DNA of 64,000 bases from positions 2,728,001-2,792,000 of the forward strand of contig NZ_CP091819.1 in the NCBI RefSeq assembly GCF_019740355.2. The letters run 5' to 3'. The notes beneath the pieces are model-generated. The model made no database searches, had not been told where the DNA came from, and saw nothing but the letters and a program-made list of their open reading frames with translations. This document shows, one piece after another, positions 9,992 to 19,800 of this stretch (the stretch's first letter is position 1; each line of letters opens with the position of its first letter). The stretch comes from Paracrocinitomix mangrovi (GTDB lineage: Bacteria > Bacteroidota > Bacteroidia > Flavobacteriales_D > Crocinitomicaceae). The position numbers were made by a program, and so were the translations under genes.

Positions 9992-9999
9992 CAAAAATA
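9992..9999 (-). promoter_or_regulatory. -7 box (TATTTTTG) of the CotH gene
   Basis: TATTTTTG on the minus strand matches TAnnTTTG and ends 14 bp before the ATG at 9977. Confidence 0.4.
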
Positions 10000-10205
10000 A
10001 ACCAATCTTATTTATAATAACTTAACAATGGCTTCATTTTATTAGCTGCTTTATGTTGACGATTATTTGCAGCTCAAATAATACTGTTCACTTTACAATC
10101 AAACATCCGCAAATAATAAATCAAATCACTAAAGTGCAGCTAAAATCTATAATTTTAAACCTATTGGCCTGATATTCGTATGTGAATACCAAAGCATTAT
10201 ATATT

Positions 10206-11345
10206 ATGAAAGCATTTTTTACCTCTATTTTCTTACTTGCCGGAATTCTGGTTTTTTCACAAAACACTGATAGTACAAAAAACCAGGAATTGAGTTTGTT
10301 GTTTTTGGGTGACATCATGGGACATGGTCCTCAAATTACTTCAGCATATGATGCCGAATCAAAATCATATAATTATGATGATGTATTTAAATATGTAAAA
10401 GATATCATTTCAGAACCTGATTATGCCATTGGAAACTTGGAAGTAACTTTGGCCGGACCTCCATTTAAGGGGTATCCTCAATTCAGTTCACCGGATGCAC
10501 TAGCCAAAGCATGTCAAAATGCAGGTTTAGATGTATTGGTTACAGCTAATAATCATAGTTGCGATAGAGGAGGAGATGGTATTAAAAGAACCATTCAAGT
10601 ATTAGACTCACTAAACATTATTCATACAGGAACTTTTCAAGATCAGGCAGAAAGAGATAAAAACTATCCTTTGATCATTGAAAATGATTGTATGCGCATT
10701 GCACTTTTAAATTATACATACGGAACTAACGGACTTCCTTTTCCTGCTCCAACTATTGTTAATATGATTGATAAGGAGCAGATGAAAAAAGACCTGGAAG
10801 TTGCTAAATCTAAAAACGTAGATAAAATAATAGTATTTACGCATTGGGGATCAGAGTATCAGCTGCTTCCAAATGAGTACCAAAAATCAAATGGTAAGTT
10901 CCTATTTGAAAACGGAGCGGACATTATAATTGGTGCTCATCCTCATGTTTTAGAACCAATGGTTTGGGAAAAACAAGAGGCAGAAGAAGGGAAAGAATCT
11001 TTAATTGTATACTCATTAGGAAACTTTGTTTCAAATCAGAGAAAAAGATATACAGATGGTGGATCAATGTTTAAAATGACTTTCAAAAAAGAGGGAAATA
11101 AAACATTTTTAAAAGACGCCGGATACATTTTAACCTGGGTTTACACACCAACAGAGGACAATAAAAAGAAATATTATGTATTACCTGCGGCTCAGTATGA
11201 AAACAATGCTGAATTCTTTGATAATTCAGAGAGTTATGAAAAAATGAAAGCTTTCATCAAAGACTCTCGTGAATTATTTGGAACAGAAAATGTTGCAGTT
11301 CCGGAATACAAATATGTAGATGGTAAATGGCAAATACAGCCATAA
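10206..11345 (+). CDS. CapA-family secreted protein (poly-gamma-glutamate-synthesis-like metallophosphoesterase fold)
   Basis: The product has 379 residues from ATG 10206, chosen because it begins directly with a signal peptide (MKAFFTSIFLLAGILVFSQ); an in-frame ATG at 10182 adds eight residues before it. CapA signatures are visible: LLFLGDIMGHGPQI, AIGNLEVTLAGPP, VTANNHSCDRGGDGI, VFTHWGSEYQ and IIGAHPHVLEPM. These give the Asp, Asn and His residues of the calcineurin-like fold. Relatives act in capsule or poly-gamma-glutamate export, but no capB/capC neighbours exist here, so the substrate is open. It is a single-gene unit between oppositely oriented genes. Confidence 0.88.
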   Translation: MKAFFTSIFLLAGILVFSQNTDSTKNQELSLLFLGDIMGHGPQITSAYDAESKSYNYDDVFKYVKDIISEPDYAIGNLEVTLAGPPFKGYPQFSSPDALAKACQNAGLDVLVTANNHSCDRGGDGIKRTIQVLDSLNIIHTGTFQDQAERDKNYPLIIENDCMRIALLNYTYGTNGLPFPAPTIVNMIDKEQMKKDLEVAKSKNVDKIIVFTHWGSEYQLLPNEYQKSNGKFLFENGADIIIGAHPHVLEPMVWEKQEAEEGKESLIVYSLGNFVSNQRKRYTDGGSMFKMTFKKEGNKTFLKDAGYILTWVYTPTEDNKKKYYVLPAAQYENNAEFFDNSESYEKMKAFIKDSRELFGTENVAVPEYKYVDGKWQIQP

Positions 11346-11368
11346 AAAATGGCCCGAATTTACGGGCC
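11344..11368 (-). terminator. Rho-independent terminator of the sigma/anti-sigma operon
   Basis: A perfect 6-bp GC stem GGCCCG/CGGGCC with a 6-nt loop at 11351-11368 is followed on the minus strand by a six-T run (the A run at 11344-11349). It lies 43 bp past the stop at 11412. On the plus strand it immediately follows the capA-like gene and may also terminate it, but there it has no U-tract. Confidence 0.8.
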
Positions 11369-11411
11369 TCCTGGATAAATTAGAGTAAGTATATCCTTTT
11401 AGTTTAAATTG

Positions 11412-12518
11412 TTATAGAATTACGTTAAATTCTCCTGTTCTTGGTATGATACTTCCATCAGTTCCAACAGCATTGATGTTGTAGTAGTATCTTCCTGCTT
11501 CTTTAGAACCATCAGGCAATTCACCATACCATTTGAAGTTAGGGTCATTAGTTTCGAAAATAACTTTACCAACTTTGTTAAAGATTTGAATGCTAAAAAC
11601 CTCTATTTCTTTCATTTCTATATAGAAGAAATCATTGTCATTATCTCCATTAGGTGTAATTACGTTTGGTATTTGACTGATTTCAGAAACTCCTTTGATT
11701 TCAACAATTAAAGGATATAAATTTCCTTTCTTGTCTTGATCTTCCTTAATCTCAACCATAACAGTATACACACCAGGTTTTTTATATGTATATTCTAATT
11801 GGTCACCTTCCTTGATTGATCCATCTCCCAATCTCCATGAAACGCTTGAATGATTTTCTGCATTTGCATCAAAACTAACCGTGTTTCCATTTACTTTAAA
11901 TGTTGGGTTGTAAGTAACTTTTGGTTTTTCAGTTTCCACAATTTTACCCGACTCATTTTCCTCATTTGGATTTTTAACCTCTTTATCACCTTCATTATTT
12001 CCAAAAGTGTTTTCACCATTTCCACCTACACCCTGACCGGTTCCTTGTGAAAAATCAAAGGTTGTAGACCCTTCATTTCCTTCATTAATATCAACAGAAA
12101 TTGAAGTTTCAGTATTTTCATTATGATCATTTGATTCTACATTTATTTCATTCAATTGATCATTTTCTTCAACAACATTTGATTGTTCTGCACTATTATC
12201 TATAGTAGGTTGAATATTTTCTTCAGTATTAACTACTGTATTTTTGTCAATCTTCTCCGTAATATTAGGTTGATTAACAATTTGATCTGACTCTGTGGTA
12301 TCATTAAAATACCAAACACTAAAAGTTGTTACAGCCGCTGCTCCAACAATTATAGCCACTTTAGTAAAAGCAGAAATTCCTCCTGCAGCTGCTCCAGAAC
12401 CTGCAGCACCCCTTCCTATACTTTGAGACACATTTGCCCAAACAGAAGGATCTACGTTTGCCTCAAAATTTTCAAACTTTTGTTTGAACAATTCTTCTAT
12501 GTTAATGTCCTCTTTCAC
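11412..12518 (-). CDS. Anti-sigma-like membrane protein with PKD and gliding-motility/T9SS type B C-terminal domain
   Basis: This 368-residue protein has a short cytoplasmic N-terminus (EELFKQKFENFEANVDPSVW), one membrane helix (about 50-70), and a long acidic Asn/Glu-rich linker (about 75-200). A PKD-like domain follows (about 205-275; SWRLGDGSIKEGDQLEYTYK). It ends in a CHU_C/gliding-motility C-terminal domain (about 280-368; IPNVITPNGDNDNDFF, FSIQIFNKVGKVIFE). No cleavable signal peptide is present, so the C-terminal module should face the periplasm of a single-pass inner-membrane protein. It overlaps the ECF sigma gene by 17 bp, which points to translational coupling and an anti-sigma role. 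That role is inferred from position and topology. Confidence 0.8.
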   Translation of the reverse strand: MKEDINIEELFKQKFENFEANVDPSVWANVSQSIGRGAAGSGAAAGGISAFTKVAIIVGAAAVTTFSVWYFNDTTESDQIVNQPNITEKIDKNTVVNTEENIQPTIDNSAEQSNVVEENDQLNEINVESNDHNENTETSISVDINEGNEGSTTFDFSQGTGQGVGGNGENTFGNNEGDKEVKNPNEENESGKIVETEKPKVTYNPTFKVNGNTVSFDANAENHSSVSWRLGDGSIKEGDQLEYTYKKPGVYTVMVEIKEDQDKKGNLYPLIVEIKGVSEISQIPNVITPNGDNDNDFFYIEMKEIEVFSIQIFNKVGKVIFETNDPNFKWYGELPDGSKEAGRYYYNINAVGTDGSIIPRTGEFNVIL

Positions 12519-13056
12519 TTTCTTCTACAAAATTCTTTTCTATCAATATCTTTCTCAACATTTTCTTGGCGCGAGAATATTGTGACTTTGATGTACTTTC
12601 AGTAACGCCTAACTGCTCAGCTATTTCCTTGTGAGAATATCCTTCAATAGCGAACATATTAAACACTACTCGGTAACCCTCAGGAATCGCTCTGATGATT
12701 TTTAACAGGTCATCTGCATTGATTGATTCAACAATAAAATCTTTTGAATCCAACATAAATCCAACCGAATCCACATCAACATCTTTTTGATATTTTTTCG
12801 CTTTTCTATACGCATCTAATGCAGTGTTTACCATTATTCTTCTTACCCAACCTTCAAGAGAACCTTTACTTTCAAAATCAGGAAGTTTATTAAATACTTT
12901 GATGAATCCATCTTGTAAAACATCCTGGGCCTCTTCATAATTGTTGGTGTAACGAAGGCAAACACCCATCATTTTTTTAGCAAATAAATCATAGAACTTT
13001 TTCTGAGCACTTTGACTTCCGGAAACACATTCTTTCACTAACTGCTCATCCGTCAT
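12502..13056 (-). CDS. ECF-type RNA polymerase sigma-70 factor
   Basis: The protein has 184 residues from ATG 13056, where the family's N-terminus begins (MTDEQLVKECVSGSQSAQKK); the 17 residues upstream in frame look unrelated to the family. Region 2 is visible (LRYTNNYEEAQDVLQDGFIK, GWVRRIMVNTALDAYRK), then region 4 with a helix-turn-helix (AIEGYSHKEIAEQLGVTEST, SQYSRAKKMLRKIL). It lacks the extra domains of larger ECF groups. It is first in a two-gene operon with the membrane protein it overlaps, which probably sequesters it. Confidence 0.92.
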   Translation of the reverse strand: MTDEQLVKECVSGSQSAQKKFYDLFAKKMMGVCLRYTNNYEEAQDVLQDGFIKVFNKLPDFESKGSLEGWVRRIMVNTALDAYRKAKKYQKDVDVDSVGFMLDSKDFIVESINADDLLKIIRAIPEGYRVVFNMFAIEGYSHKEIAEQLGVTESTSKSQYSRAKKMLRKILIEKNFVEESERGH

Positions 13057-13108
13057 AGTTACTCTTTCAATTACAAGACTAATGTAACTATTTAAAAGTT
13101 GCACCACC

Positions 13109-13136
13109 CTTGAATATTTTTAATTTAATTATCTTT
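13109..13136 (+). promoter_or_regulatory. Candidate Bacteroidota promoter for the TlpA-like gene
   Basis: TTG at 13109-13111, a 17-bp spacer, then TATCTTTA at 13129-13136, one base off the TAnnTTTG -7 consensus. The TTG-start gene at 13171 lies 34 bp downstream. Read by eye only. Confidence 0.4.
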
Positions 13137-13170
13137 ACTTATCGTTAAAAACCCTGAAAAAACGCACCCT

Positions 13171-14430
13171 TTGAGAAGAATATTGAACAAGTATGTATTG
13201 CTAATATTTAGCATATTTTTCCTTGTAAACCCAGTGTTTTCCAAGACTCCTAAACTTAAAACCGGCAAATGGTATACTCAGTTCCAACTTTCTGAGCATG
13301 ATTTTTTACCTGTCATCTTTGAATTTAAAAAAGAAAACAAAAAAAATCAGCTGTATATCATCAACGGAAATGAGCAAATTTTATTGGAAGATATTGATTT
13401 TCAGGGTGATTCAATCTTTGTTCAATTTCCCGCTTTCGCTTCAGAATTAAGAATGAAAGCTCACAGCAAAACTCACATAAGTGGAAATTGGTACAACCAT
13501 GCTAAAAAAGGAAACTACTTTTTACCTTTTTGGTCCAAGCATAATTTTGCCGATAGGTTTCCAAGAAACGAAGGAAATTTTTACTTAGACGGAAAATGGG
13601 AAGTTACTTTTGATTATAAAGGGGAAAGTGAAAAAGCAGTAGGTTTATTTAATGGTGCCCAATATGGTATTCAAAAGAAAATTGATGAAGACTATCAAAG
13701 CCATATAAATGGTACCTTTTTAACGGAAACAGGAGATTATAGATTTTTAGAAGGTGCTGTAGTTAAAGACAGTATATACCTTTCAACATTTGATGGATCT
13801 CATGCCTTTTTATTCAAAGCTTTAATGAAAGAAGATACATTATGGGGTGAATTTCTTTCAGGTAAACACTATAAAACAGAATGGTTTGCTGTTAAAAATG
13901 AGAATTTTGAATTACGTCATCCTGATTCATTAACACAGGTAACAAGTGAACAACCCATTGCTTTTACTTTACCTTCAACTAAAGGAGGAAATTATACTTA
14001 CCCTAATAGTGATTTAAAAGATAAGGTTGTACTTATTCAAATCATGGGAACCTGGTGTCCTAATTGTTTAGATGAAAGTATGTATCTAAAAAATCTTTAC
14101 GCCAAGTATGAAAATCAACTGGAAATTATTGCGGTAACTTTTGAAACACAAAAAGAGTTAGATCAAAAATTAGAAAAAGTCAAATCATATCAACGCAACC
14201 TTGAACTTCCTTGGGAATTTTTAGTAGGAGGTGGAGCATGTAAACCATGTGCACTTGAACTTTTTCCTATGTTAAACGATATTATGTCTTTTCCTACTCT
14301 TATTGTAATAGACAAAAAAGGAAATATCAGAAAGATACATACAGGTTTTAGTGGTCCAGGAACAGGAAAATATTATGATCAATTTGTAAGTAGCATGGAT
14401 GACTACATTGATCACCTTATTAAAGAATAA
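13171..14430 (+). CDS. TlpA-family thioredoxin-like disulfide reductase
   Basis: The protein has 419 residues, starting at TTG 13171. That start gives a good signal peptide (MRRILNKYVLLIFSIFF, cleavage near VFSK), and no ATG lies in a suitable place. About 230 residues of beta-rich domain follow. The C-terminal thioredoxin fold contains GTWCPNC with the redox pair Cys296/Cys299 and a cis-Pro motif (SFPTLIVI). A further CKPC pair (GGGACKPCALELF) lies between them. Family members act in the periplasm in cytochrome c maturation or as extracytoplasmic reductases. Its target is not indicated by neighbours. Confidence 0.85.
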   Translation: MRRILNKYVLLIFSIFFLVNPVFSKTPKLKTGKWYTQFQLSEHDFLPVIFEFKKENKKNQLYIINGNEQILLEDIDFQGDSIFVQFPAFASELRMKAHSKTHISGNWYNHAKKGNYFLPFWSKHNFADRFPRNEGNFYLDGKWEVTFDYKGESEKAVGLFNGAQYGIQKKIDEDYQSHINGTFLTETGDYRFLEGAVVKDSIYLSTFDGSHAFLFKALMKEDTLWGEFLSGKHYKTEWFAVKNENFELRHPDSLTQVTSEQPIAFTLPSTKGGNYTYPNSDLKDKVVLIQIMGTWCPNCLDESMYLKNLYAKYENQLEIIAVTFETQKELDQKLEKVKSYQRNLELPWEFLVGGGACKPCALELFPMLNDIMSFPTLIVIDKKGNIRKIHTGFSGPGTGKYYDQFVSSMDDYIDHLIKE

Positions 14431-14434
14431 AATA

Positions 14435-14869
14435 TTAGCAAGGTATTTTTGCTACTCTTTTAGCGTGTCTTCCACCTTCAAATTCTGTGTTTAAAAAAGC
14501 ATCCACCATTGCAATACCATCTTCAACTGAAATAAATCTTGCTGGTAATGCTATGATGTTGGCGTTATTATGTTGTCTTGCTAGTTCAGCAATCTCAACT
14601 GTCCAACATAAAGCAGATCTAATTCCTGCGTGTTTGTTAACGGTCATGTTGATACCATTACCACTTCCACAGATTACAATTCCTATTAAATCTTCATCCT
14701 TTTCAACCATTTCTGCAACCGGATGTCCATAATCAGGATAATCAATACTTTCTTCAGAATCTGTTCCAAAGTCTTTAATTTCGTAACCTGCTTTTTTAAG
14801 GTGATCTATAATGGCTATTTTCAAAGAATAACCAGCATGATCACAACCTATTGGAATTATTTTTTTCAT
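14435..14869 (-). CDS. rpiB: Ribose-5-phosphate isomerase B
   Basis: The protein has 144 residues, usual for RpiB. It interconverts ribose 5-phosphate and ribulose 5-phosphate in the pentose phosphate pathway. Visible motifs are IGCDHAGYSLK (Asp10, His11), ICGSGNGINM with the catalytic Cys67, and ARQHNNANII with His100. Its 3' end carries a TAGCAA/TTGCTA inverted repeat at 14436-14454, between it and the convergent thioredoxin gene. Confidence 0.93.
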   Translation of the reverse strand: MKKIIPIGCDHAGYSLKIAIIDHLKKAGYEIKDFGTDSEESIDYPDYGHPVAEMVEKDEDLIGIVICGSGNGINMTVNKHAGIRSALCWTVEIAELARQHNNANIIALPARFISVEDGIAMVDAFLNTEFEGGRHAKRVAKIPC

Positions 14870-15327
14870 TGTGCTTTTTTACAAATTTATGGAAAGTGAT
14901 TTTGGCTGCGAATGTGAATTGTTTATAATTATTAACATCTTTCTTCTATTTTTCCTAACTTTAGTAACCACGCTACTTTGAACAAAATTACTTTTCAACA
15001 ATGGCATGGAAAGAGTTGTTAAGAAATCGTTCAATCATTATGATAAAATCAGTGACTAATAATTAGGAAAAATAAAAAATAATTTCAGCTAGAATTATAT
15101 TTGGTATTTCACTGTTTAAAACAAGCCAATTTATGGACGACTTTTTGACAGTTATTTACGATTAAAGTATGAAAAGTAATACACATCTAACAGGAATTTA
15201 CAATTGTTAATAACCATTATATATGTATCAATTCTAATAGGTTAACTCAATAAATAATTGTTAGCAGAATATTAATAAAATCATCTTAATGAATTTCTAA
15301 GTAGAAAAAAACAAGACTTATCAACAA
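14870..15327. other. 458-bp intergenic region, no gene seen
   Basis: Strongly AT-rich region between rpiB (minus) and the MORN-repeat operon (plus). Stops occur in all frames and there is no tRNA or strong hairpin. It should hold both divergent promoters. TTGACA at 15145-15150 and TATGAA at 15168-15173 sit 17 bp apart, but this E. coli-like pattern is not the usual one for the phylum. GTTA motifs recur at 15206, 15241 and 15260. I see nothing firm enough to call as an operator. Confidence 0.5.
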
Positions 15328-16893
15328 ATGAACAGCCCTAATAATAATAAAGACTTCTTTCCTTTTCTAAAAAAAATATGTTGTTGTTTATTATTTATAG
15401 TAGGGGTGAATAATTCTTTTGCTCAAGAAGATGAAGTTGATCCGAACGGATATAATGTCTTTTTTTACAAGGATGGTCAAAAAGCAAGTGAAGGATATTT
15501 TAAGAATGGACTTCCTGAAGGAATTTGGAAAAGTTATCATCCTAACGGACAATTAAAATCAATAGGAAAAAAAGAGGAGGGTTGCTCGGACAGCTTGTGG
15601 AAATTTTATGATACCAACGGTTTATTAACATGGACCTACAACTATGAAAATGACAAAAAAAATGGTTGCGCCGTCAAATATGATTCTCTAGGTAATGTTG
15701 AAATAGAATCTTATTATGTGGATGATATTAAACAAGGAGAAGAACAGTGGTTTTTTGATACCGGAGAATTAAAGCAAACGGTTAATTATGTTAATGGTGA
15801 AAAATCAGGTTTAAGTGTGGTTTACAATGAAGAAGGTCATGTTGTTGAAGAAGAAGAATATAAAGATGGTTATTTAAGGCATAAAGAAAAATTCAATCAA
15901 TTAGATGAAGATGGTTCAAAAACAGGTGTGTGGAGAACTTATCATAAAAATGGAACGATAGCTACTGAAACCAATTACAAGTCGGGGAAAAAAGAAGGTA
16001 CCCTCAAAGAATATGATGAGTACGGAAAACTTATCAATATCAACAAAATGATTGGAGATTCAATAGCTTCTGATCCAGGAGGTGTAGTTATTATTGATTT
16101 ATATAAAGAATATCATCCTAACGGAAAAGTGAAGTTAATGGGTGGATTAAATAAAGGGCTGCGTTCAGGAATATTCAGAGAGTATGATGATGAAGGTAAT
16201 TTGATCCAGGGTTATATATATCAAAAAGATACTTTATTGTCTTCCGGAATGGTGAAAGCAGGAGGGATTTTTGACGGAGAATGGACAACTTACTACAATG
16301 ACGGAACCATAAAATCAAAAGGACCTTACAAAGATGGTATCAAAGATGGGGTTTGGGTTTACTATTATCCTAATGGCAAAAAAGAACAAGAAGGGGCTTT
16401 TAAAGAAAATGTATTGAGCGGTAGATGGGTTTGGTATTATGAAAATGGAAGAATAAAAAAAGAGGAGTTTTTTAATAGAACAGGAGAGTTGCAAGGAAGT
16501 ATGGTTGAGTATGACTCTTTAGGTAATGAATTAACTAAAGGTGAATATTTTAATGGAAAAAGAGAAGGACCTTGGTTTTATCATGTAGGTGATCATAAAG
16601 AAGTAGGTTCATTTTCATTAGGTGAAAAAGAAGGTTTATGGAAATCGTACTATTTAAATGGGAAGTTGGCATTTGAAGGAGAATATGTTCAGGGTGAGCC
16701 AAAAGGAAAGCATGTTTATTACCATAAAAACGGTTTGAGAAAGTCATATGGTAAATATGCTGGTGGATTAAAACATGGTGTTTGGCGAGAATTTAATACT
16801 AGAGGGGAACAAATAGAGTACATTCACTATAAACATGGTGAAATCAAAAAGATTAATGGTTGTAGGGTAAACGAAGCAGAACCAGAAGAATGA
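15328..16893 (+). CDS. Secreted MORN-repeat (YwqK-like) protein
   Basis: The protein has 521 residues with an N-terminal signal peptide (hydrophobic core about 17-31, ending NNSFAQ). The whole mature part is a tandem array of about 20 MORN-variant repeats of 20-24 residues, each with the pattern YYxNGxxKxEGxYKxGxxxGxW. Proteins of this repeat are often labelled YwqK-family antitoxin, but nothing here suggests a toxin partner. The stop codon overlaps the kinase start by 4 bp (ATGA), so the two are translationally coupled. A role as periplasmic or surface input protein for that kinase is an inference from this arrangement. Confidence 0.85.
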   Translation: MNSPNNNKDFFPFLKKICCCLLFIVGVNNSFAQEDEVDPNGYNVFFYKDGQKASEGYFKNGLPEGIWKSYHPNGQLKSIGKKEEGCSDSLWKFYDTNGLLTWTYNYENDKKNGCAVKYDSLGNVEIESYYVDDIKQGEEQWFFDTGELKQTVNYVNGEKSGLSVVYNEEGHVVEEEEYKDGYLRHKEKFNQLDEDGSKTGVWRTYHKNGTIATETNYKSGKKEGTLKEYDEYGKLININKMIGDSIASDPGGVVIIDLYKEYHPNGKVKLMGGLNKGLRSGIFREYDDEGNLIQGYIYQKDTLLSSGMVKAGGIFDGEWTTYYNDGTIKSKGPYKDGIKDGVWVYYYPNGKKEQEGAFKENVLSGRWVWYYENGRIKKEEFFNRTGELQGSMVEYDSLGNELTKGEYFNGKREGPWFYHVGDHKEVGSFSLGEKEGLWKSYYLNGKLAFEGEYVQGEPKGKHVYYHKNGLRKSYGKYAGGLKHGVWREFNTRGEQIEYIHYKHGEIKKINGCRVNEAEPEE

Positions 16894-19800
16894 TCAACAA
16901 ATTCTATAATTCAACTAAGGAAATAGCTATTGATAATGTATATAAAACAATGGCTTATATTCTTGTTCCCATAGTAGCCGGTTTTTTACTGTTGGGACAG
17001 TTGGAGTATATTGAATTGGGTAGCATGTATCAATCAATATTAATTTATTTAATGTTCATGTTGATTATACTGGCTGTTCTCGGAAAATTTCAACTATTTA
17101 AAAGTAATTTCAAGTACGCTCATTATACCTTTTTAGCCGGTGTAATGATTCTAAATCTAGTTTGGTACTATTTATCCGGAACCTCAGAAGAAAAATTGAG
17201 TCTTTTACTTTGCTATTCACTGATAGGAATTTCTTTAATAGACCCTAAAGTAACTTTGTGGTTTTATATTTTATCTATTGCAGCTTTTTTAGGTGTATCG
17301 TTAGCTAAAAACAATATTGATCTTCAATTAGGGTTTTTGATTGTTTCTACAGCTGTTGTAATTAGTGTTTTTAATGTATGGAGACATCAAATTAATTTGC
17401 AATTAAAGGCATCCAGGCATTCTTACAAAAGTATTTTTGATTCATCCCAACAACAGATTTATGTTGTTAACAAGGATCATAAAATTCTTGAATTATCTAT
17501 CACTGCAGAGGAAAATCTTAAAGCGAATGGATTAACAAATTTTACCAATCTAAGCTTTGGTGATGTTTATAAAGTTGAAAATGAGCCGGGAAAAAAGACA
17601 CTTAATAGTGGATTTAAAGAGGCTTTAGAAACAGGGGCCTCAGTTTTTCAGATAAGTTGTGCTTGTAGTAAAACGGCAGATTTTATTCCTCTGGAAATGT
17701 CTATTAGATTATCCAAATATTTCAATGAAGAGGTATTTGTCGTAACGGTAAGAACATTAAAAGATCAATTTGATTTTCAAAAAGAACTTATTGAACACAA
17801 AGACAATGTAACTCAAATATTGAACAACATTGATTACTTCGTTTTTAATGTTACCTATGACGTTTCTGAGCGATTTAAACATCACGTGAATTTTGTTTCA
17901 TCTAGAGTTAAAGAAGTTTACGGTTGTACGATTGATGAATACATTGCTTTAATAAAGGCTGAACGCTTAAGTAAAGACTTTCACCCTGAAGATGTTGATA
18001 GAGTGAACAAACAAATAGAGGCGCTATTTATAACAGGTGGTAAGGCTGAAAGAAAGTACCGAAAGAATGTGAAAGGTGAGTGGCGTTGGATGGAAGAAAA
18101 GTTGTTTGTAGAAAAGCTTGAAGAAGGAAATCGTGTTTCCATTTTTGGAATGACGAGAGATGTAACTGACGAAATGCTGGCTGAGCAAAAACTCATTGAG
18201 TCAGAAAAAAGATATCGCCAAATTTTTGAAAATAATTTAGCAGGTGTTTACAAAACTCATGTGAATGGTCAAATTTTGGATTGTAATCCTGCATTTGCTA
18301 AAATATTAGGATATGATTCTGTAGAAGAGTTAAAGGATAAAAAGATTCAAGATCTGTATCAATCAAAACAAGACAGACTAGACTACATAGCGTCTTTAAA
18401 AGAAAAAAAAGAGCTTAACAATTACACATCTCACCTAATACGAAAAGACGGAAGAAGCTTAATCCTCAACAATAACGTATCTATTTTACCGGATGAAAAT
18501 GGAGACGAAAATATTATTGTTGGTACTGTAATAGATGTAACGGATTTACATGAAACATCACTAGCATTAAGACACAGTGAGGAAAAATACAGATTGCTTT
18601 TTGAAGAGTCTAACAATGCTATTTTACTTATTGTAATAGCAGATAAAGAGAATTATATAGTAGATGCTAATCAAATGGGATCAGATTTGTTTGGCATGTT
18701 GGAGGATGAAATAATCGGCAAACAATTAAATGAATTTCTATTTGAAGGATTTGCTGTAGATGAAGAGTTGGCAGATGTAATTAAAGAACTTAAAAAAGTA
18801 AAAAAGGAAGAGCGTGAATGGGAATTTAAAAAACCGGATGGCGCTTCATTTTATGCTGAAATATCTTTCACATATGTTCAGATTGATGATGAGCAAGTGC
18901 TACAAATGGTTATCAAAGATATATCTGACCGTAAACAATATGAAAAAGAGATTCTCCAAAGTAGGTTGAGTTTTAAAAATATTGTAGATAGATCTCCATC
19001 TAGCATTTTGATATTTAGTAAAAACGAGTTGGTATATGTCAATCCAAAAGGTGAAGATCTTTACTACAAAATGCTGAATTCTAAAAGCAGAAATCTTTTT
19101 GACATCTTCCCAAAAGAAAAACACGTACTGATAAGAGATTTAATTGCTGAAGCTGAAAATGATATTAATTCCTACACTGAAATAGATTTAGGAACTGGAG
19201 ATGAATTGAAGCGCTTTAGCATCAATGTGGTGAGCACCATTTATAATTTCGAAAAAGCCGTGTTGTTTTTACTGCAAGATATCACGCTTCAAACGGAATA
19301 TAATATTCAAAAACTGAGAGCTGAAATGGCAGAAGAAGCCAATATTCAGTTACAAGAAGAAGTTAACAGGCATAAGAGAACGCAACTTTCTTTATTGGAA
19401 TCTACCTCTAGATTAAAGGCTTTGTTTGAAAGTGCGGCTAATTTATTTATCATCTCCCTTGATAAAGACCTTAACCTGGTTTCCTATAACCAGAACTTTA
19501 AAAATATGGTCAAAAACTATCTTGATATTGATGTAGAAATAGGTCAAAACTTCATGAAAATTTTCCCTATTGAGGATTATGCTTATGAAATAATATCAGA
19601 TAGATTGAGCAGTGTATTAAATGGTACACCTTCTAACTTGGTATCTAAATTTAAAGCGAAGCAAGGTTATGTTTGGATGGAATCTTTTATGAGTCCTATT
19701 CAAATAGGAAATGAAGAGGTGAAAGAAATATCTTTCATATCACATGACATAACAGAGCAAATTCACAACAGAAGAAAAATTCTGGAAAGTGAAGAAAATA

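Noticed and set aside
10044-10074. AGCTGC/GCAGCT inverted repeat upstream of the CapA-like gene
   Set aside because: Six-base arms with a 19-base loop and no T-run; too weak to call.
14436-14454. TAGCAA/TTGCTA hairpin between rpiB and the thioredoxin gene as a bidirectional terminator
   Set aside because: It lies inside the rpiB coding end, the stem is 6 bp and AT-rich, and no T-run follows on either strand.
15145-15173. TTGACA and TATGAA with a 17-bp spacer, an E. coli sigma-70-like promoter
   Set aside because: Bacteroidota promoters use TAnnTTTG and a TTTG-type -33; this match in AT-rich DNA is likely chance.
15328-16893. MORN-repeat gene as a toxin-antitoxin antitoxin
   Set aside because: The name comes from a family label; there is a signal peptide, a long repeat array and no toxin-like partner. 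The neighbour is a sensor kinase.
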